Part shown: positions 1-5,482 of the stretch, piece after piece
Position numbering within the stretch: the first letter of the stretch is position 1
How the letters are laid out: each line of letters starts with the position of its first letter
Source of the DNA: Gammaproteobacteria bacterium
Lineage (GTDB): Bacteria > Pseudomonadota > Gammaproteobacteria > S144-34
DNA: 5,482 nt
Reading direction: 5' to 3'
Assembly (NCBI GenBank): GCA_015487895.1
Contig: WFOW01000234.1
Span: 1-5,482, forward strand
Made by a program: the position numbers and the translations under genes
Notes under the pieces: model-generated
The model's input: only the letters and a program-made list of their open reading frames with translations
Told to the model about the DNA's origin: nothing
The model's database searches: none

Positions 1-97
1 GCCCGCGACGACCACGCTCGTGGTCCTCGAGCCCGGCACCGGCGCGCCCCCGGACGGGGGCCACGGCTCGTCCGCTGCGCGGATGCAGGAGCGCTGA
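1..97 (+). CDS. 3' end of an upstream gene, probably rsmG (16S rRNA G527 methyltransferase), partial
   Basis: Reading from base 2 gives about 31 codons ending at TGA 95-97. Almost every third codon position is G or C, as in the clear genes downstream, so this frame is very likely coding. The peptide contains TTLVVLEPG and then a Gly/Pro/Ser-rich tail. RsmG (GidB) proteins usually end in a short hydrophobic beta strand of the LVVL or VVVI kind, and rsmG lies directly upstream of parA in many gammaproteobacteria. The identification therefore rests on context plus a weak motif. The tail after LVVLEP is longer than in typical RsmG, which would be a lineage-specific extension. The catalytic SAM-binding part lies outside the window. 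It could be another gene, since only 31 residues are visible. Confidence 0.5.
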   Translation, partial: PATTTLVVLEPGTGAPPDGGHGSSAARMQER

Positions 98-103
98 CGC
101 TCC
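88..103 (+). other. Perfect small inverted repeat around the upstream stop codon
   Basis: GGAGCG and CGCTCC form a perfect 6-bp stem around the 4-nt loop CTGA, which contains the stop codon of the upstream gene (TGA 95-97). Two more pairs (85-86 with 104-105) are possible across a bulged A. No T-run follows, so it does not look like a factor-independent terminator. It may be a 3'-end stabilising hairpin, or chance in GC-rich sequence. Confidence 0.35.
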
Positions 104-123
104 GCAATCCGGGCTTCCTGGTG

Positions 124-129
124 TATAAA
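124..129 (+). promoter_or_regulatory. Possible -10 element of a parAB promoter
   Basis: TATAAA (5 of 6 matches to TATAAT) is the only AT-rich patch in the 68-nt gap between the upstream gene and parA. A start site would fall near 136, about 30 nt before the parA ATG. The expected -35 position (about 101-106, TCCGCA) is a poor match, so the promoter would be weak, dependent on an activator, or not real. parAB could instead be read through from the upstream gene. Confidence 0.35.
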
Positions 130-165
130 GGACTGCCATCCGGCGGGGCGCGCTGCGAGGAGCCC

Positions 166-966
166 ATGGCCCGCATCCTGGCCGTCGCCAACCAGAAGGG
201 CGGGGTCGGCAAGACCACCACGTGCATCAACCTGGCCGCCTCCCTGGCGGCCATGCGCCGGCGCGTGCTGCTCGTCGACCTCGACCCGCAGGGCAACGCC
301 ACCATGGGCTGCGGGGTCGACAAGCACGCCCTCGAGCGCAGCGCCTACGAGGTGCTGGCCGAGGAGCTCCCGCCGGACCGCGCCGTGGTGCGCGTCGAGG
401 CCGCGGGCTTCGACCTCCTGCCCGCCAACCGCGACCTCGCCGCGGCCGAGATGACGCTCCTGCAGGCGCGGCTGCGCGAGCAGCGCCTGCGGCTCGCCCT
501 GCAGCGCGTGCGCGAGGACTACGACTGGGTGCTGATCGACTGCCCGCCGGCGCTGGGGCTCCTCACCCTCAACGCCCTCGCCGCCGCCGACGGCGTGCTG
601 ATCCCCATGCAGTGCGAGTACTACGCCCTCGAGGGGCTCACCGCCCTGCTCGAGACCATCGAGGCCGTGCGCGCCTCGGTCAACCGCGGCCTCGAGGTCG
701 AGGGGGTGCTGCGCACCATGTTCGACCCGCGCAACCGCCTCGCCAACCAGGTCTCGGCGCAGCTCCTGGTCCACTTCCGCGACAAGGTCTTCCGCACCGT
801 GATCCCGCGCAACGTGCGCCTCGCCGAGGCCCCGAGCCACGGGCTTCCGGCGCTCGCCTACGATCGCGCCTCGCGCGGGGCGCTCGCCTACCTGGCGCTC
901 GCCGGCGAGATGCTGCGCCGCGCCGGCGCGCCGGTGGGGCTGGCCACCGCGGGCGGGACGGTCTGA
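166..966 (+). CDS. parA: ParA (Soj) chromosome partitioning ATPase
   Basis: This 266-aa ParA/MinD-type ATPase binds the nucleoid non-specifically when ATP-bound and, with ParB, moves or organises the newly replicated origin. The deviant Walker A KGGVGKTT is at residues 11-18 (signature Lys11, P-loop Lys16). The switch I/Walker A' segment DLDPQGNAT is at 38-46 with catalytic-type Asp40. Walker B VLIDCPP is at 122-128, and the family motif MQCEYYALEGL is at 148-158. The protein starts directly with the ATPase fold and has no N-terminal DNA-binding extension, as in chromosomal Soj-type ParA rather than P1-type plasmid ParA. ATG 166 is chosen because it gives the usual MARILAVANQKGG opening and has GAGG (157-160) 5 nt upstream. 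The frame stays open upstream to a GTG at 121, but that would add 15 residues of no family character. parB follows after 7 nt, so the two form one operon. Confidence 0.97.
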   Translation: MARILAVANQKGGVGKTTTCINLAASLAAMRRRVLLVDLDPQGNATMGCGVDKHALERSAYEVLAEELPPDRAVVRVEAAGFDLLPANRDLAAAEMTLLQARLREQRLRLALQRVREDYDWVLIDCPPALGLLTLNALAAADGVLIPMQCEYYALEGLTALLETIEAVRASVNRGLEVEGVLRTMFDPRNRLANQVSAQLLVHFRDKVFRTVIPRNVRLAEAPSHGLPALAYDRASRGALAYLALAGEMLRRAGAPVGLATAGGTV

Positions 967-973
967 GGCGGCC

Positions 974-1858
974 ATGGCGGCGAGGCGCCGGGGGCTGGGA
1001 CGCGACCTGACGGCGCTGCTCGGCGCGAGCGCCCCGCTCGCCTCGGGCGGCGAGGGCGAGCCCCTGCGGCACATCCCGGTCGAGCGCATCCGCCGCGGCC
1101 CCTGGCAGCCGCGGCGCGACTTCGACCCGGCCGCCCTCGAGGAGCTCGCCGCCTCCATCCGTGCCCAGGGCGTGCTGCAGCCGGTCGTGGTGCGCCCGGC
1201 GGGAGACGCCTACGAGCTCGTCGCGGGCGAGCGCCGCTGGCGCGCGGCCCAGATGGCCGGCCTCGCGGAGATCCCGGCGGTGGTGCGCGAGGTGGACGAC
1301 CGCACCGCCGTCGCGCTCGCCCTCATCGAGAACATCCAGCGCCGGGACCTCAACCCCATCGAGGAGGCCCGCGGCCTGGCGCGCCTGATCGACGAGCACG
1401 GCCTCACCCACCAGGAGGCGGCCGAGGCCGTGGGCCGCTCGCGCGCGGCCGTGAGCAACCTGCTGCGGCTCCTCGAGCTGGACGCCGAGGTCCGGGCGAT
1501 GGTGGAGCGGGGCGAGCTCGAGATGGGCCACGCGCGGGCGCTCCTCGCGCTCCCGCCGGCGCGCCAGCGCGAGGCCGCCGCCCGGGTGGCGGCCCGCGGG
1601 CTCTCGGTGCGCGAGACCGAGCGCCTGGTGCGGCGGCTGCGCGCCGCGGCGGCCCCGGCGCCTCCGGCCGCACGCCGCGACCCCGACGTCGCGCGCCTCG
1701 AGCAGGCGCTGTCGGAGCGGCTCGGCGCACCGGTGCGCCTCGAGCACCGCGGGCGCGGCGGGCGGATCGTGATCCGCTACACCAGCCTGGAGGAGCTCGA
1801 CGGCATCCTGGAGCGGCTCGGCGGATCGGATCCCTCGTCCGGGCAGGGGGCTTTTTGA
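974..1858 (+). CDS. parB: ParB (Spo0J) chromosome partitioning CTPase/DNA-binding protein
   Basis: This 294-aa protein has normal length for chromosomal ParB, which loads at parS sites, binds CTP and slides along DNA as a clamp while stimulating ParA ATPase. The N-terminal RRRGLGRDLTALLG (residues 4-17) is the conserved ParA-interacting segment. The ParB/Srx-like CTP-binding domain runs from about 32 to 132 and contains GERRWRAA at 85-92 and ENIQRRDLNPIEEA at 119-132. A helix-turn-helix lies at about 144-165 (LTHQEAAEAVGRSRAAVSNL). After an Ala/Arg/Pro-rich linker near 220-233, the C-terminal dimerisation domain ends with IVIRYTSLEELDGILERLG. The start is supported by GAGG at 965-968, which overlaps the parA stop and lies 5 nt before the ATG. 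Nothing is missing. No clear parS site was seen in this window. Confidence 0.97.
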   Translation: MAARRRGLGRDLTALLGASAPLASGGEGEPLRHIPVERIRRGPWQPRRDFDPAALEELAASIRAQGVLQPVVVRPAGDAYELVAGERRWRAAQMAGLAEIPAVVREVDDRTAVALALIENIQRRDLNPIEEARGLARLIDEHGLTHQEAAEAVGRSRAAVSNLLRLLELDAEVRAMVERGELEMGHARALLALPPARQREAAARVAARGLSVRETERLVRRLRAAAAPAPPAARRDPDVARLEQALSERLGAPVRLEHRGRGGRIVIRYTSLEELDGILERLGGSDPSSGQGAF

Positions 1859-3478
<1,620 letters not shown>

Positions 3479-3485
3479 GGCGCGC

Positions 3486-3500
3486 GCGGCCGCGGGCCGC
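3486..3500 (+). other. Intercistronic stem-loop between atpE and atpF
   Basis: GCGGCC (3486-3491) and GGCCGC (3495-3500) form a perfect 6-bp stem with a GCG loop, starting 7 nt after the atpE stop. No T-run follows, so it is not a terminator. Such a hairpin could block 3'-5' decay from the atpF side and help keep atpE mRNA abundant. In sequence this GC-rich, a 6-bp palindrome can also arise by chance. Confidence 0.4.
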
Positions 3501-3518
3501 CTGCAGCGAGGTGCGAGC

Positions 3519-3989
3519 ATGAACCTCAACGCCACCCTCATCGGCCAGTCGATCACCTTCCTGGTGTTCGTCTGGTTCTGCATGAAGTACATCTGGCCGC
3601 CGCTGACGCGCGCGCTCGAGGAGCGGCGCAGGAAGATCGCCGACGGCCTGGCGGCCGCCGAGCGCGGCCGGCGCGAGCAGGAGCTCGCCGCCAGGCGCGC
3701 CGCCGAGGTCATCCACGAGGCCAAGGAGCAGGCGGCCGACATCATCGCCCGCGCCGAGCGGCGCGCGGCCGAGATCGTCGAGGAGGCCAAGGCCGAGGCG
3801 CGCGCCGAGGGCGAGCGCATCCTCGCCGCCGCCCGCAGCGAGATCGAGCAGGAGATCCACCGCGCGCGCGAGGAGCTGCGCCGCCAGGTGGCGGCGCTCG
3901 CCGTGGCGGGCGCCGAGCGCATCCTCGAGCGCGAGGTCGACGAGCGCGCCCACGCCAGGCTCCTCGACGAGCTGGCGGCCGGGCTCTGA
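3519..3989 (+). CDS. atpF: ATP synthase Fo subunit b (peripheral stalk)
   Basis: This 156-aa protein is identical in length to E. coli b. A dimer forms the peripheral stalk that holds delta and the alpha/beta head against rotation. [10 protein letters not shown] opens a single N-terminal membrane helix (about 4-25), ending in the conserved MKYIWPPL (22-29). Arg36, in the position of the functionally important E. coli Arg36, follows in [11 protein letters not shown]. From about 30 to 125 the chain is a highly charged Ala/Glu/Arg-rich helix suited to the right-handed coiled coil. The C-terminal delta-binding part has [16 protein letters not shown] (127-142), matching the E. coli VAGAEKIIER region around Ala128. 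GAGG at 3508-3511 lies 7 nt before the ATG. It is a single b gene, without the second b' copy typical of photosynthetic alphaproteobacteria and cyanobacteria. Confidence 0.98.
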   Translation: MNLNATLIGQSITFLVFVWFCMKYIWPPLTRALEERRRKIADGLAAAERGRREQELAARRAAEVIHEAKEQAADIIARAERRAAEIVEEAKAEARAEGERILAAARSEIEQEIHRAREELRRQVAALAVAGAERILEREVDERAHARLLDELAAGL

Positions 3990-4007
3990 GGGCGAGCGGG
4001 GAGCGCC

Positions 4008-4544
4008 ATGGCCGAGACCGCCGCCATCGCCCGCCCCTATGCGCGCGCCGCCTTCGCCGTCGCCCAGGCCCACGGCGAGGTCGACGCCTGGTCGCGGCTG
4101 CTCGCCTTCGCCGCGGCGGCCGTGCGCGATCCCACCCTGCGCGCGCTGCTCGACAGCCCGCGCCTGACCCGCGCCCAGGCCGCCGAGCTCATGGAGCGCG
4201 TGTGCGCGGACGTGCTCACCCCGCGCGGGCGCAACTTCCTGCGGCTGCTGGCCGAGCGCCGGCGGCTGCCGCTGCTGCCCGAGATCGCCGAGCGCTTCGA
4301 GCGGCTGCGCGCCGAGGCCGAGGGCACGGTGCGCGCCGAGGTGGTGAGCGCGCGCCCGCTGGACGAGGCCGCGCGCGCGCGCCTGGCCGAGGCGCTCGCG
4401 CGCCGGCTGGGGCGCCGCGTCGAGCTCGAGACGCGCGTCGATCCCGCGCTGCTCGCCGGCGCCGTGGTGCGCGCCGGCGACGTCGTGATCGACGGCTCGG
4501 CGCGCGCGCGGCTGCGGCGCCTGGCCGAGCGCCTGGCGCGCTGA
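4008..4544 (+). CDS. atpH: ATP synthase F1 subunit delta (OSCP-type stator cap)
   Basis: This 178-aa subunit (E. coli 177 aa) sits on top of the alpha/beta hexamer and links it to the b stalk. The N-terminal helical bundle (about 1-105) begins with the family signature [10 protein letters not shown] at 7-16 and contains [20 protein letters not shown] at 74-93. After a short strand region ([14 protein letters not shown]) comes the conserved C-terminal motif [18 protein letters not shown] at 152-169. Only one cysteine (Cys66) is visible. GGGGAG (3998-4003) lies 4 nt before the ATG, and the gene starts 18 nt after atpF. The gene contains the longest alternating CG runs in the window, a by-product of Arg/Ala codons in this genome. 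Confidence 0.97.
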   Translation: MAETAAIARPYARAAFAVAQAHGEVDAWSRLLAFAAAAVRDPTLRALLDSPRLTRAQAAELMERVCADVLTPRGRNFLRLLAERRRLPLLPEIAERFERLRAEAEGTVRAEVVSARPLDEAARARLAEALARRLGRRVELETRVDPALLAGAVVRAGDVVIDGSARARLRRLAERLAR

Positions 4545-4576
4545 GGGCGGCCACGAATTCCACCGAAACCGGCTCC

Positions 4577-4581
4577 GAGGG
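4577..4581 (+). promoter_or_regulatory. Probable atpA ribosome binding site with long spacing
   Basis: GAGGG lies 10 nt before the atpA ATG, longer than the 4-7 nt seen for parA, parB, atpI, atpF and atpH. It sits at the end of a 47-nt gap (4545-4591) that is richer in A than the flanking genes. No better match lies closer to the ATG. The start itself is fixed by similarity to E. coli alpha (MQLN versus MQQLN). Confidence 0.45.
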
Positions 4582-4591
4582 CAAAGTAGCG

Positions 4592-5482
4592 ATGCAACAG
4601 CTGAACCCGAGCGAGATCAGCGAGCTCATCCGCCAGCGCATCGAGGGCTTCGAGGCGGCGGCGGAGGCGCGCACCGAGGGCACCATCGTCAGCCTCACCG
4701 ACGGCATCGTCCGCATCCACGGGCTGGCCGACGCCATGTACGGCGAGATGCTCGAGTTCCCGGGCGGCACCTACGGGCTCGCCCTCAACCTCGAGCGCGA
4801 CTCGGTCGGGGCCGTGGTGCTCGGCGACTACAAGCACCTCTCCGAGGGCGACAAGGCGCGCTGCACCGGCCGCATCCTCGAGGTGCCGGTGGGCGAGGCC
4901 CTGCTCGGGCGCGTGGTCAACGCCCTCGGCGCCCCCATCGACGGCAAGGGCCCCATCGAGTGCAAGGAGACCTCCCCGATCGAGAAGGTGGCGCCCGGCG
5001 TGATCACGCGCCAGTCGGTGAGCCAGCCGGTGCAGACCGGCCTCAAGGCCATCGACTCGATGGTGCCCATCGGGCGCGGCCAGCGCGAGCTCATCATCGG
5101 CGACCGCCAGACCGGAAAGACCGCGGTCGCGATCGACACCATCATCAACCAGAAGGGCACGGGCATCCGCTGCATCTACGTCGCCATCGGCCAGAAGGCC
5201 TCCACGGTGGCCGCCATCGTGCGCAAGCTCGAGGAGCACGGCGCCATGGAGCACACCATCGTCGTGGCGGCGACCGCGGCCGAGTCGGCGGCGCTGCAGT
5301 ACATCGCCCCCTACGCCGGCTGCGCCATGGGCGAGTACTTCCGCGACCGCGGCGAGGACGCCCTCATCGTCTACGACGACCTCACCAAGCAGGCCTGGGC
5401 CTACCGACAGATCTCGCTGCTGCTGCGCCGCCCGCCCGGGCGCGAGGCCTACCCCGGCGACATCTTCTACCTGCACTCGCGC
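4592..5482 (+). CDS. atpA: ATP synthase F1 subunit alpha, N-terminal 297 residues (cut by window end)
   Basis: Alpha forms the non-catalytic sites of the F1 hexamer and supplies residues to the catalytic beta sites. The ATG gives [17 protein letters not shown], nearly the E. coli N-terminus with one extra residue. The N-terminal helix that contacts delta is followed by the beta-barrel domain (about 26-95, with [19 protein letters not shown] and [12 protein letters not shown]). The nucleotide-binding domain has the P-loop GDRQTGKT at 170-177 (Lys176, Thr177; E. coli Lys175, Thr176), then YVAIGQKAS and the Walker B region LIVYDDL with Asp262-Asp263. The last residues read [22 protein letters not shown], exactly the expected order. 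The remaining ~216 residues, including the arginine finger and the C-terminal helical domain, lie past the window end. There is no frameshift or internal stop. Confidence 0.98.
   Translation, partial: MQQLNPSEISELIRQRIEGFEAAAEARTEGTIVSLTDGIVRIHGLADAMYGEMLEFPGGTYGLALNLERDSVGAVVLGDYKHLSEGDKARCTGRILEVPVGEALLGRVVNALGAPIDGKGPIECKETSPIEKVAPGVITRQSVSQPVQTGLKAIDSMVPIGRGQRELIIGDRQTGKTAVAIDTIINQKGTGIRCIYVAIGQKASTVAAIVRKLEEHGAMEHTIVVAATAAESAALQYIAPYAGCAMGEYFRDRGEDALIVYDDLTKQAWAYRQISLLLRRPPGREAYPGDIFYLHSR

Noticed and set aside
98..165. Possible replication origin next to parAB
   Set aside because: No DnaA boxes (TTATCCACA-like) or AT-rich unwinding region are visible here or in 1859-1982, although origins often lie near this gene cluster.
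222..1010. A 262-codon + strand frame overlapping parA
   Set aside because: The product is an Arg/Pro/Ala-rich frame shadow of parA, which has every family motif intact.
4037..5476. A 479-codon open frame on the minus strand across atpH and atpA
   Set aside because: It is antisense to conserved delta and alpha, low in complexity, without a domain or a convincing start region.

Overview
The window is a continuous stretch of chromosome from a very G+C-rich bacterium. By eye it is well over 70% G+C, and nearly every third codon position is G or C. The ATP synthase proteins point to Gammaproteobacteria. Subunit b has the same length as the E. coli protein (156 aa) and opens MNLNAT. Subunit c keeps [10 protein letters not shown] and [10 protein letters not shown]. 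Subunit a ends in a segment almost identical to E. coli, and alpha opens MQQLN. The gene order (probable rsmG tail, parA, parB, atpI, atpB, atpE, atpF, atpH, atpA) is the classic gid-par-atp arrangement of many non-enteric gammaproteobacteria. A high-GC lineage such as the purple-sulfur or Ectothiorhodospira-like bacteria would fit, but that placement is inference.

Layout, all on the + strand. Positions 1-97 hold the last codons of an upstream gene, probably rsmG. Positions 98-165 are a short gap with a possible promoter -10 element. Positions 166-1858 hold parA and parB, 7 nt apart, which encode the chromosome segregation ATPase and its parS-binding CTPase partner. Positions 1859-1982 are the only substantial non-coding stretch inside the window. 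It carries a strong sigma70-type promoter (TTGACC, 17 nt, TATACT) followed directly by a GC-rich hairpin with a T-run. Positions 1983-5482 hold the F1Fo ATP synthase operon: atpI (GTG start, TGATG overlap with atpB), then the Fo genes atpB (a), atpE (c) and atpF (b), then the F1 genes atpH (delta) and atpA (alpha). atpA is cut by the window end after 297 codons. The remaining F1 genes (gamma, beta, epsilon) are expected just downstream.

How the genes work together: ParA and ParB form the chromosome partition system. The atp genes encode the membrane rotor and stator (a, c ring, b dimer), the stator cap (delta) and the catalytic head (alpha), with AtpI as an accessory for c-ring assembly. All key residues that can be checked are intact, including the deviant Walker A of ParA, the CTP-binding motifs of ParB, Arg213 of a, Asp58 of c and the alpha P-loop.

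I see no mobile element, CRISPR array, RNA gene or unknown gene, and no evidence of a previously undescribed system. The most interesting part is the parB-atpI junction. The predicted atp transcript would start at, or within 1-2 nt of, a strong stem-loop that also looks like the parAB terminator.
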